A stretch of DNA of 16,892 nucleotides from Calditrichota bacterium (GTDB taxonomy: Bacteria; Calditrichota; Calditrichia; RBG-13-44-9; J075): the NCBI GenBank assembly GCA_024275555.1, contig JAJRYW010000115.1:1-16892 (forward strand), read 5' to 3'. Positions 7,499 to 14,300 of this stretch are shown in pieces (the first letter of the stretch is position 1; the number at the start of each line of letters is the position of its first letter). The notes beneath the pieces are model-generated. The model made no database searches. It saw only the letters and a list, made by a program, of their open reading frames with translations, and was not told the DNA's origin. The position numbers and the translations under genes were made by a program.

Positions 7499-8277
7499 TG
7501 GAAAATCAATCAATCTGGTCGAGTCTGCGGTTTAAAATCGCCCTCTATATCTTGGTTGGAGCGGTGGTCTTTTCTACCGTGGTGATTCTGGTGACTTCTT
7601 ATCATCTTAAGCGAACGTTGACCGACTCCCTGGTCACCCAGGGAAAAATTGTGGCTGCCAGCATTGGAGAACTATCTGCGGAGCGGATTATTGAAGAAGA
7701 TCAAGTCGGTTTAAAGAATGTCTTAGAAAAATATCGTTACTATTTAAGTAATGAATACATTATAATTGTCGATTCAGATTATAATATTGTAGCGGATACC
7801 TATAACGGCCAGGTGCCGGATGAACTCCTGAATAGCGAAGCGTACAGCACTTTTGACTTAGGCGGGGAACAGGAGTATATTGTCGATACGGATTACGCAG
7901 TCAAGGATGTCCCCGTCTATGATATTCGCTGGCCCATTAAGGAGGGTCTGCTGGGTTTTGTGCGGGTCGGATTGCGAAAATCGTTTGTGGATGAGCAGAT
8001 TCAAACCACCCTGTTTTATATCGGGCTGATTATTGCCATCGGCACTTTTGCCGCCATCATTGTGGCGCTGTTGATCATTACCGTCCAGGTTACCCGGCCA
8101 GTGATCCACCTGGCCAACGCCGCCCAGGAGATCAGCCTGGGGAATTTTAAGGTCGATATCCAGGTGAATGTGAAAAATGAATTGCAGATGCTGGCCGCAG
8201 CAATCGAACGAATGAAAGAAAGTTTGCGAACCAGCTTGGAACGCTTGAAAACCCGCTCGACAATCGGGCGATTTTAA
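7495..8277 (+). CDS. Membrane HAMP-domain sensor lacking an output domain
   Basis: 260 residues. TM1 at about 13-35, an extracytoplasmic sensor of about 135 residues (36-170), TM2 at about 171-198 and a HAMP domain at about 197-250 (TRPVIHLANAAQEISLGNF, then NELQMLAAAIERM). The protein stops some 10 residues after HAMP with a basic tail (LKTRSTIGRF). The sensor part (KNVLEKYRYYLSNEYIIIVD, then GFVRVGL near TM2) fits a single-Cache or similar PAS-like fold. No histidine kinase, methyl-accepting or GGDEF domain follows, so signals must pass through contacts of the HAMP/coiled-coil region with another protein, possibly the soluble PAS kinase or the following roadblock protein (inference). The start ATG overlaps the preceding stop (ATGA), and a second ATG at 7498 is equally possible. 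The stop at 8275-8277 is clean, followed by a 24-base gap and a new ribosome binding site, so there is no sign of truncation. Confidence 0.85.
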   Translation: MMENQSIWSSLRFKIALYILVGAVVFSTVVILVTSYHLKRTLTDSLVTQGKIVAASIGELSAERIIEEDQVGLKNVLEKYRYYLSNEYIIIVDSDYNIVADTYNGQVPDELLNSEAYSTFDLGGEQEYIVDTDYAVKDVPVYDIRWPIKEGLLGFVRVGLRKSFVDEQIQTTLFYIGLIIAIGTFAAIIVALLIITVQVTRPVIHLANAAQEISLGNFKVDIQVNVKNELQMLAAAIERMKESLRTSLERLKTRSTIGRF

Positions 8278-8301
8278 ATATAATCTTAGGGAGACCCAAC
8301 G

Positions 8302-8811
8302 ATGGTACAGGTCAAAAAACTGAAGGATGGAAGCCGTCAAATCATTCTTACCGCCAAGCAGTTTGACGGCATCACCAAGGTGCTTTCCGAGCTTGCCGCC
8401 AAGACCAAGGCCTCCACAATTCTCCTGGCCGATGTCAGCGGGCAGCTCATCACCCAGCGCGGAAACACCGACGACATCAACACGGCCATTCTTTCCGCCC
8501 TGGCCGCCAGCGATTTTGCCGCCACCTCGGAGATGGCCAAGCTGATCGGCGAAGAAGCAAAGTTTAAACTGCTCTTTCATGAAGGCGAGAAACGCAATGT
8601 CTATCTCTCCAACGTTGGCGATAATTTCTTCCTGGTGGTCGTTTTTGATGTCAGTGTCACCCTGGGGTTAGTACGTATCTACACGAAAAAAGCCATTCAA
8701 AACCTGCTTCATCTCTTTGAAACCAGCGAGCAAGGCGACGACGCCAGTAAAATACTGGATCAGGATTTTAGCAGCATGTTAGGCGATATGTTGGATGAAT
8801 CATTTAAATAG
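8302..8811 (+). CDS. Roadblock/LC7 domain protein, MglB-like
   Basis: 169 residues, the clearest roadblock domain in the operon (about 18-140): helix FDGITKVLSELAAKT, strand STILLADVSGQLITQRG, helix INTAILSALAASDFAATSEM, then strands KFKLLFHEGEKRNVYLSNV and FFLVVVFDVSVTLGLVRIY. The order and the phrase LSALAASDFAAT are characteristic of bacterial roadblock proteins encoded beside MglA-type GTPases. It has an acidic C-terminal tail (about 145-169). AGGGAG lies 8 bases before the ATG. The GTPase gene follows after 45 bases. By analogy with MglB, a dimer would bind the GTPase and stimulate GTP hydrolysis. That activity is inferred from family and gene order, not visible in the sequence. Confidence 0.9.
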   Translation: MVQVKKLKDGSRQIILTAKQFDGITKVLSELAAKTKASTILLADVSGQLITQRGNTDDINTAILSALAASDFAATSEMAKLIGEEAKFKLLFHEGEKRNVYLSNVGDNFFLVVVFDVSVTLGLVRIYTKKAIQNLLHLFETSEQGDDASKILDQDFSSMLGDMLDESFK

Positions 8812-8856
8812 ACGTTCTGAATAGTTGGCAACCCATTAAGGAGAGGCAAAGCGCTT

Positions 8857-9441
8857 ATGTTTATCAATTGGGCGTTACAGGAAATCAATCTGAAAATTGT
8901 TTATTACGGACCCGGGATGAGCGGCAAAACCACCAACCTGGAGTATATTCATTCCAAGCTCGACCCCGGCCTGACCGGCGAATTAGTTACCCTGAAAACC
9001 AAGGAAGACCGCACTATCTTTTTTGACTTTATGCAAATTGAAGTGGGGCGGATTAAAGGGAAAAAACCCAAGTTCAACCTCTATACGGTGCCTGGCCAGG
9101 TCTACTATGCCTCCAGCCGGAAGATTATTTTGAATGGAGTGGATGGCGTGGTGTTTGTCGCCGATTCCCAGAAAGACCGCATGGAAGGCAATATCGAAAC
9201 CCTGCTGGACCTGGAAAACAACCTGATGGCCATGGGCTTCTCCCTGGAAACGTTCCCCTGGGTGATTCAATACAATAAGCGGGATTTGCCCAACACCGAA
9301 GCACTGGAACTGTTGCGAAAAAAGCTGAATTTCTTCGACGTGCCCGAGTTCGAGGCGGTGGCGATCAAAGGAACCGGCGTATTTGACACGCTTAAGTCCA
9401 TCATCAACCTGGTGGTTCAGCACGTTCAAAGACAACTTTAA
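8857..9441 (+). CDS. mglA: MglA-like small Ras-superfamily GTPase
   Basis: 194 residues, matching the usual length of MglA (about 195). G1/P-loop GPGMSGKTT (18-26), switch I KEDRTIFFDF (49-58) with the conserved Thr (T53), G3 as LYTVPGQVYY (75-84), G4 NKRD (140-143) and a G5-like AIKGTGV (169-175). The unusual TVPGQ instead of the Ras DTAGQ is a hallmark of MglA and its relatives, as are the phrases QYNKRDLPN and GVDGVVFVADSQ. MglA acts as a GTP-dependent switch at the cell pole for motility or polarity in Myxococcus, and is present in Thermus without an obvious motility role. Here it is the last gene of an operon with a two-component pair and several roadblock/DUF4388 proteins. GAGAGG lies 10 bases before the start, and a strong terminator follows. 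The exact output is unknown; the symbol denotes family membership. Confidence 0.94.
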   Translation: MFINWALQEINLKIVYYGPGMSGKTTNLEYIHSKLDPGLTGELVTLKTKEDRTIFFDFMQIEVGRIKGKKPKFNLYTVPGQVYYASSRKIILNGVDGVVFVADSQKDRMEGNIETLLDLENNLMAMGFSLETFPWVIQYNKRDLPNTEALELLRKKLNFFDVPEFEAVAIKGTGVFDTLKSIINLVVQHVQRQL

Positions 9442-9465
9442 AAAACCAACCTTAGCAACTGGTCT

Positions 9466-9498
9466 AAAGCCTTTGTCTTCCCCGGCAAAGGCTTTTTT
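9466..9498 (+). terminator. Intrinsic terminator of the GTPase operon
   Basis: Perfect 10-bp stem AAAGCCTTTG (9466-9475) with CAAAGGCTTT (9486-9495), a 10-base loop and a run of six T (9493-9498). It begins 25 bases after the GTPase stop. Confidence 0.92.
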
Positions 9499-9516
9499 CA
9501 TTCGAAGAATCAATCC

Positions 9517-10467
9517 ATGGCCGTTAACCGCACTGTACTGAAAATTCTTGCATTTGCTTTGCTGATGCTGACGATCCGGAGTTCCGTTTCCGGGCAAGAG
9601 GCCCGGAACGCGCCGGCCCCCGAATATGTGCTCCGCATCGAAGTGGAGCCGGGAGACCGGCAGTATGCCACCGCTATTACCAATTTATTAAACCGCTACG
9701 TTCCGGTGATGGAGCGCTACTTTTTCCGCGTTTTGCAGGATACCATCTCGGTGCGGGTGGTTTCGCCGCCGGAATTTCAACGGCGCCGCCTGCCCTCCTG
9801 GGCGGCGGCCGCCTACTTCCCCGGACAACAGCAAATCCTGGTGCAAAAATCCGGATCGGGAATACAGCTTGCCCTTCTGGAACGGCATTTTGTGCATGAA
9901 CTCAGCCACCTGTTTTTTGACCGCACTTTTTCCCGCCAGGCGGAAATTCCCCTCTGGTACAACGAGGGCCTGGCGGAAACCTGGCGCGGTTGCCAAATCG
10001 GGTTTTGGGAAGCGGCAAAACTCTCCTATTGGCTGTTAAGCGACAACCTGCTCTCGCTGCGGCAGATTGGCTATTTGCATCGCCTCTCCAAATCGCGGGC
10101 GGAACAAGCCTACCTGGAGAGTTGCCTGGCGGTGCGCTTTTTGCATAGCTACTTTGGCGACGCCTACCCGCGCGAGCAGTTTTATCACGATCTTGAAACG
10201 ATGGGGTGGAAACGCGCCGTGTTTGCCCTGACCGGGTTAACCGAAGCGGAATTCGAACAGACCTGGCGGGAGGAGTTGGCCCGGAAATATACCTGGAGCA
10301 TTTTTCTGCAACTCGATTCCGTCTTATGGATTTTTATGGTTGTAATTGTGATCATTTCTTTTTTTCTTAAGAAATTGTGGAACCGGAGACGCTTAAAAGC
10401 CTGGGAAATAGAAGAACAATACCGGGAGTTTGGCGAACAGAAAACGAGTGACGACGCTGAATCTTGA
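9517..10467 (+). CDS. Membrane-anchored HExxH protein, peptidase MA-like
   Basis: 316 residues. Residues 1-26 form a cleavable-looking signal peptide (hydrophobic ILAFALLMLTI, then SSVSG before QEA). The mature domain carries the zinc-protease motif HELSH (127-131) and, downstream, LWYNEGLAE with E150 as the probable third zinc ligand, an arrangement typical of gluzincins of the peptidase MA-like group. A single membrane segment at about 264-285 is followed by a basic then acidic cytoplasmic tail, so the catalytic part should face the periplasm. The substrate is unknown. The start lies only 18 bases after the terminator T-run and has no strong ribosome binding site, so expression depends on read-through or a promoter inside the end of the GTPase gene. 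The arginine decarboxylase gene follows after 10 bases, with its ribosome binding site overlapping this stop. Confidence 0.82.
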   Translation: MAVNRTVLKILAFALLMLTIRSSVSGQEARNAPAPEYVLRIEVEPGDRQYATAITNLLNRYVPVMERYFFRVLQDTISVRVVSPPEFQRRRLPSWAAAAYFPGQQQILVQKSGSGIQLALLERHFVHELSHLFFDRTFSRQAEIPLWYNEGLAETWRGCQIGFWEAAKLSYWLLSDNLLSLRQIGYLHRLSKSRAEQAYLESCLAVRFLHSYFGDAYPREQFYHDLETMGWKRAVFALTGLTEAEFEQTWREELARKYTWSIFLQLDSVLWIFMVVIVIISFFLKKLWNRRRLKAWEIEEQYREFGEQKTSDDAES

Positions 10468-10471
10468 GGAG
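10466..10471 (+). promoter_or_regulatory. Ribosome binding site that sets the arginine decarboxylase start
   Basis: GAGGAG overlaps the preceding stop codon (10465-10467) and is 6 bases before the ATG at 10478. It favours this ATG over in-frame upstream alternatives that would lie inside the peptidase-like gene. Confidence 0.7.
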
Positions 10472-10477
10472 CCTGTT

Positions 10478-11023
10478 ATGTATGTGCCGACCAAAATGTT
10501 TTTGACCAAAGGGGTGGGAGTTCACAAAGAAAAGTTAGCCAGCTTCGAGATGGCTTTGCGGAACGCCGGAATTGCCCATTTTAATATCGTGGAGGTGTCT
10601 TCCATTTTTCCGCCCGGCTGCCAAATGGTCTCCCAGGAAGAGGGGATGGCAGGGCTGGTCCCCGGGCAAATTATGCACGTGGTGCTGAGCCGGAATTCCA
10701 CCCGGGAGCCGCACCGGCTGATTGCCGCATCGGTGGGGGTGGCGGTGCCGGCGGATAAAACCATGTACGGTTACCTGTCCGAGCATCATAGCTATGGCGA
10801 AACCGAGGAAATCGCCGGAAATTATGCCGAGGATTTGGCCGCCTCCATGCTGGCAACTATCTTAGGCGTCAGCTTCGATCCGGAATCCAGCTATGATGAA
10901 AAAAAGGAAATCTGGCGCATTTCCGGCAAAATTGTGGAAAGCTTTAGCCTGACCCAAACCGCCGTTGGCGATCCACAGGGACTATGGACCACGGTTGTAT
11001 CCGCCTCGGTGCTGGTTCCCTGA
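10478..11023 (+). CDS. pdaD: Pyruvoyl-dependent arginine decarboxylase
   Basis: 181 residues. The enzyme converts arginine to agmatine and CO2, the first step of the agmatine route to putrescine and spermidine. Sequence signs: the opening YVPTKMFLTKGVGVHKEKL, and the self-cleavage region NIVEVSSIFPPGC, in which cleavage between S41 and S42 yields a 41-residue beta chain and an alpha chain capped by a pyruvoyl group. Further family blocks are RLIAASVGVAVP and YLSEHHSYGET, the latter holding a conserved acidic residue near the active site. The length is as expected for bacterial and archaeal members (about 160-190). It probably shares a transcript with the HExxH protein gene, 10 bases upstream; no functional link between the two is evident. 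The symbol follows common usage for this family. Confidence 0.93.
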   Translation: MYVPTKMFLTKGVGVHKEKLASFEMALRNAGIAHFNIVEVSSIFPPGCQMVSQEEGMAGLVPGQIMHVVLSRNSTREPHRLIAASVGVAVPADKTMYGYLSEHHSYGETEEIAGNYAEDLAASMLATILGVSFDPESSYDEKKEIWRISGKIVESFSLTQTAVGDPQGLWTTVVSASVLVP

Positions 11024-11097
11024 GCAGCGGTTTTCTTCGCCCTGCTTAAGACAAATAAGGATTCGGAAACATTTGCAGGGGGCATGGCCGTAGAGAT

Positions 11098-11103
11098 TAT
11101 AAT
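11098..11103 (+). promoter_or_regulatory. Perfect TATAAT element, possible -10 box
   Basis: TATAAT sits 352 bases before the protease start. The best -35 partner is TTGCAG at 11073-11078 with 19-bp spacing (3/6), so the promoter is only weakly supported. Confidence 0.28.
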
Positions 11104-11169
11104 TGGTATTTGTGTCGCAAGCTTTTTTAAAAGGTGTTAAAACGGCGTATTTGGGTAGCCGGACAGTTG

Positions 11170-11300
11170 TTAAGTGAAATTTCCCCACCCCGGCCCTCCC
11201 CGAAATCGGGGAGTGAGACCGGTTTCCTCCCGATTGCGGGCTTCGTCGTGAACTCAGCCGAACGGGGGATGAAGGGGGGAGATTCCCATTGCATGAAGGC
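11170..11300. repeat. Imperfect C-rich/G-rich inverted repeat with internal hairpin
   Basis: TTTCCCCACCCC (from 11180) on one side and GGGGGATGAAGGGGGGAGATTC (ending about 11286) on the other are imperfect complements. Inside lies CTCCCCG-AAAT-CGGGGAG (11196-11213), a perfect 7-bp stem with a 4-base loop and no T-tract. Such C/G-rich intergenic units are often dispersed repeats in bacterial genomes; the copy number cannot be seen here. Confidence 0.4.
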
Positions 11301-11454
11301 AACCACACAAATACTAAAATTGCTTTTGTTGCCCCGGGCCGGGAACCGCGCGGCGTCCGGAGCATTGGAAAAAGGCAGCGGTTGTGGAAAAAGTGCGATT
11401 CCGTGCTGCCATGTTGATTATGAAAAAACATAGATTTAGCGGAGGTTTACCATA

Positions 11455-13053
11455 ATGTTCTCCAAATACAAGCGCCCCACCATTATTACGGCAACGCTTT
11501 TCATCCTGGGAATTACCGCCTTTTTACTGGCCCACACAGTTTTTGCCGATGTGCAAAACGGCCTGGAGCGTCAATTGCGTAAATTGGTGGGGGTAGCCCG
11601 CCTGGCGCAAATGTACTATGTGGAGGACATCGAATGGGATGATGCGATGGAAGGGGCGATATCCGGTATGCTGGAGAAACTGGACCCGCACTCGGTCTAT
11701 ATTCCGGCGGAAAAGGTGAGCGCCAATAAAGAAAATTTTAGCGGCAAATACGAAGGGATCGGCATCCAGTATGATATTATCGACGGTTATATTACCGTCA
11801 TTTCCCCGATCCCCGGGTCGCCCTCGGAGCGGCTGGGAATTATGTCCGGCGACCGGATCATCAAAATCGACGGCAAATCGGCGGTGGGGATAGAGCGGGA
11901 CGAGGTGCCCAAAAAACTGAAAGGGCCGAAAGGCACCTCAGTAAAAGTTGCCATCCAGCGCGAAGGCGCGAAGGCGCTGCTGGAGTTCACCATCATTCGC
12001 GATGTAATTCCTATTTCCACCATCACGGCCAGCTTTATGGCCGATGACAGCACCGGCTACATCGCCGTGAACCGCTTTGCCGCTATCACTTCCAAAGAAG
12101 TCGAGGAAAAACTTCAGGCGCTGGAGAAAAACGGCCTTAAACGGTTGATCCTGGATTTGCGGGGAAACTCCGGCGGTTACCTGCACGAGGCGGTAAAACT
12201 GGCCGGGAAGTTTATCAAAGGACACAAACTGATCGTCTATACCCGCGGCCGTTCCGAACGGATCGATGACGAATACTATGCCGATCAGTTCGGGCGCCGC
12301 CTGGTGCGCAACTATCCGCTGATCTTGTTAATCAACCGGGGCTCGGCTTCCGCCGCGGAAATTGTGGCCGGCGCCATCCAGGACTATGACCGCGGGCTGA
12401 TTGTGGGAGAAAACAGTTTTGGCAAGGGCCTGGTTCAAAAGGAGTTTCCCCTGCAAGACGGATCGGCGGTGCGAATTACCACCGCAAAGTATTACACCCC
12501 TTCCGGCCGCTGTATCCAGCGCGACTACAAAGGTAAAAATGTAAAAGGCTATTACGACGATATCCCCGACTCTACCTGGATTACCGAAGACAGCCTTTCT
12601 CACCGCCCCCAATACTACACCGAAAAGGGCCGCACCGTCTATGGCGGGGGGGGAATACAGCCGGATTTCTATGTCGCTTATCATAACGCCTCCAAATCTC
12701 CGGAGTTGATCAACAGTATGCTCACCAACCGGGCCTTCTTCGAATATGTCACGGAATATGTGCGCCGGCGCCGGATCAACTACAAAGATGTCGATGCGTT
12801 TAGCCGCCGGTTTACGGTGGACGACACGATGATGGCCGATTTCCGCCGGGTGTGCGCAGAGCGAAAAGTCGACTTGAAAGAAGAAGAGTTTACCAGGGAT
12901 CAGGAGTATATCCGGTTGCGCATCAAAGCAGAGATTGCCCGCCATTTATGGGGTCAGAACGCCTATTATTTTGTGATGCTGGAGGGCGATAACCAGTTCC
13001 GGAAAGCCCTGACCCTGTTTGGCGAAGCGCGGAAGCTGGCAGCCCTCCATTGA
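11455..13053 (+). CDS. ctpA: C-terminal processing protease, S41 family (CtpA/Prc type)
   Basis: 532 residues. An N-terminal hydrophobic segment (about 8-30, ending FADV) is a signal peptide or anchor, placing the enzyme in the periplasm. Next come the N-terminal S41 segment (YYVEDIEWDDAMEGAISGML, DPHSVYIP), a PDZ domain at about 90-175 (GIGIQYDIIDGYITVISPI, GIMSGDRIIKIDG) and the S41 core at about 185-350. The catalytic dyad is Ser299 in RGSASAAEIVAGA and Lys324 in GENSFGKGLVQ, with the substrate-loop signature LDLRGNSGGYL (233-243). The C-terminal region of about 125 residues (after TVYGGGGIQPD) is charged and helical, as in the longer members of the family. It degrades or trims periplasmic proteins at their C-termini. 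GGAGG is 9 bases before the ATG. It appears to be a single-gene unit, with non-coding DNA on both sides. Confidence 0.94.
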   Translation: MFSKYKRPTIITATLFILGITAFLLAHTVFADVQNGLERQLRKLVGVARLAQMYYVEDIEWDDAMEGAISGMLEKLDPHSVYIPAEKVSANKENFSGKYEGIGIQYDIIDGYITVISPIPGSPSERLGIMSGDRIIKIDGKSAVGIERDEVPKKLKGPKGTSVKVAIQREGAKALLEFTIIRDVIPISTITASFMADDSTGYIAVNRFAAITSKEVEEKLQALEKNGLKRLILDLRGNSGGYLHEAVKLAGKFIKGHKLIVYTRGRSERIDDEYYADQFGRRLVRNYPLILLINRGSASAAEIVAGAIQDYDRGLIVGENSFGKGLVQKEFPLQDGSAVRITTAKYYTPSGRCIQRDYKGKNVKGYYDDIPDSTWITEDSLSHRPQYYTEKGRTVYGGGGIQPDFYVAYHNASKSPELINSMLTNRAFFEYVTEYVRRRRINYKDVDAFSRRFTVDDTMMADFRRVCAERKVDLKEEEFTRDQEYIRLRIKAEIARHLWGQNAYYFVMLEGDNQFRKALTLFGEARKLAALH

Positions 13054-13066
13054 TAAAGAAGATATC

Positions 13067-13113
13067 GGCGGGATATGATCTTGCCCGCCCCGGCACGAGC
13101 GGACCGCCTTTTT
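13067..13113 (+). terminator. Possible terminator after the protease gene
   Basis: GGCGGG (13067-13072) can pair with CCCGCC (13084-13089), or alternatively GGCGG with CCGCC (13104-13108) directly before five T (13109-13113). It lies 14 bases after the stop. The stem is short for its loop, so support is moderate. Confidence 0.38.
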
Positions 13114-13175
13114 CTAAATCTCCGTAATGCAATTGATTTATAAAAAAATCCTCAACTTATCCTTCAAAAAAGTGT

Positions 13176-13204
13176 TTGACTTTGTTTGTGTTAATCCTTA
13201 ATAT
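13176..13204 (+). promoter_or_regulatory. Candidate sigma70-type promoter of the exbB-exbD-tonB operon
   Basis: TTGACT (13176-13181, 5/6), a 17-bp spacer and TAATAT (13199-13204, 4/6) lie in AT-rich DNA about 50 bp before the exbB-like start. GAGGAGG at 13241-13247 is a strong ribosome binding site. Confidence 0.55.
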
Positions 13205-13256
13205 TTGCAAAAATTTGGACCATATGATATTAATTGAAGCGAGGAGGCTCTAATCA

Positions 13257-13871
13257 ATGGTTGATTTGTATATCCAAGGCGGTGGGTTTATGCACCCGAT
13301 TCTGGTTATGTGGATTTTCGGTCTGGCAATTGGCATTGCAAAGTTGATCCTGTTATTCCGCGCCGGAGTAAACACCCGTAAATTCATGGCAAGCTGCCGC
13401 TCCGCACTTAAAGATAGTGGAATTAACGGTGCTCTGGAAGTTTGCGAAAACACTCGTGGACCTGTTGCTGCAATCATGCATGCCGGTTTAAGCCGCGCCA
13501 AAGACGGTGTTGACAGCGCTGAAAAAGCCATCACCAACGCCGGTTCAATTGAAATGGCGTTCCTGGAAAGAGGCATGATTTGGCTGGGTTTTATTATTGT
13601 TGTAGCCCCCCTGTTAGGGTTTACCGGAACTGTTTGGGGAATGATCGAAGCATTTGAAGCGATCAAGGAAGCAAACGATATCTCTCCTGCGGTCGTTGCC
13701 GGCGGTATCTCCAAAGCCCTTTTAACCACCCTGTTCGGTCTGATTGTAGCCATGACGGTGCAGTTGTTCTACAACCTGGCAACCGCCCGCATTGACAAGC
13801 TGATTATCGATATGGAAGAATCCTCTGCCGAGTTAGTCGATACTTTAATCGATCTGCAAAGTGCTCGCTAA
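13257..13871 (+). CDS. exbB: MotA/TolQ/ExbB proton channel family protein
   Basis: 204 residues with three membrane segments at about 12-34, 105-127 and 150-172, the standard ExbB/TolQ topology. The family core is clear: APLLGFTGTVWGMIEAF (117-133), followed by GGISKALLTTLFGLIVA (149-165), which line the proton path. It forms the inner-membrane motor with ExbD and energises TonB. It is the first gene of a four-gene operon ExbB-ExbD-ExbD-TonB, behind a good promoter and ribosome binding site. Its codons (GTT, GCT, GCA, CGT) are noticeably different from the GCC/GTG/CGG-rich neighbours, as expected for a highly expressed gene. TolQ and other MotA-family roles cannot be excluded by sequence alone, but the neighbours with a TonB C-terminal domain favour ExbB. 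Confidence 0.93.
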   Translation: MVDLYIQGGGFMHPILVMWIFGLAIGIAKLILLFRAGVNTRKFMASCRSALKDSGINGALEVCENTRGPVAAIMHAGLSRAKDGVDSAEKAITNAGSIEMAFLERGMIWLGFIIVVAPLLGFTGTVWGMIEAFEAIKEANDISPAVVAGGISKALLTTLFGLIVAMTVQLFYNLATARIDKLIIDMEESSAELVDTLIDLQSAR

Positions 13872-13892
13872 TTAAACCTGGGGATTGATATT

Positions 13893-14300
13893 ATGGCTAT
13901 GAAAAGGCGCCAAAAAGAGGACGTGGAAATTCCCTCCTCCTCTCTGGCAGATATCGCATTCTTATTATTGATTTTCTTCCTGGTTGCCACCACTATTGAT
14001 GTGGATAAAGGGCTGACCCTGGTGCTTCCCCCGGTTGATGTGGAAGAGATGGAGATTAACCGCAAGAATATCACCAACATCCTTATTAATGACGCCGGAC
14101 AGGTGCTCTTAGATAACGAGGTGGTGAATGCTCGCGATGTGGAGCGTTTGATGCGCGATAAATTGCGTGAGAACGATAAACTGATTGTCTCGTTGAAAAC
14201 CACCCGCGGAACCAAGTACAAGGTTTACATCCAGGTGCTTGACCAGCTAAAGCGAGCCGGCGCCACCAGGATATCGATTGCTGAACCGGAGGAAGTCTAA
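13893..14300 (+). CDS. exbD: ExbD/TolR family biopolymer transport protein, first copy
   Basis: 135 residues. It has a short basic cytoplasmic N-terminus, one membrane segment at about 18-36 (SLADIAFLLLIFFLVATT) containing the family's proton-carrying Asp (D20), and a periplasmic domain (40-135) with the pattern LTLVLPPVD then ITNILINDAGQVLLDNEVV. It works with ExbB to couple proton flow to TonB. GGGGA lies 8 bases before the ATG, and 21 bases separate it from exbB. It is followed by 137 non-coding bases with stem-loops and then a second ExbD copy. Two diverged ExbD proteins per operon are common in Bacteroidota-like and related lineages. Confidence 0.93.
   Translation: MAMKRRQKEDVEIPSSSLADIAFLLLIFFLVATTIDVDKGLTLVLPPVDVEEMEINRKNITNILINDAGQVLLDNEVVNARDVERLMRDKLRENDKLIVSLKTTRGTKYKVYIQVLDQLKRAGATRISIAEPEEV

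Larger units (their letters stand above)
11024..11454. other. Non-coding region before the ctpA-like gene, 431 bp
   Basis: No credible gene is seen. An open frame across 11134-11433 translates to Pro/Gly/Ser-rich, unconserved-looking sequence and is rejected. A perfect TATAAT at 11098-11103 with a weak TTGCAG (11073-11078, 19-bp spacing) may be a promoter; transcription from it would make a leader of about 340 bases before the protease gene. Between 11170 and 11300 there are C-rich and then G-rich stretches that partly complement each other, and a perfect short hairpin (11196-11213). No intrinsic terminator for the arginine decarboxylase gene is clear. Confidence 0.5.

Noticed and set aside
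10430..10477. Upstream extension of the arginine decarboxylase to an earlier alternative start
   Set aside because: It would overlap the peptidase-like gene and lacks a ribosome binding site, whereas ATG 10478 has GAGGAG at correct spacing and gives the normal family N-terminus.
11134..11433. Open frame of 99 codons before the protease gene
   Set aside because: It runs through the C-rich/G-rich repeat; the Pro/Ser/Gly-rich translation (PPRPSPKSGS, ERGMKGG) is typical of translated intergenic repeats.
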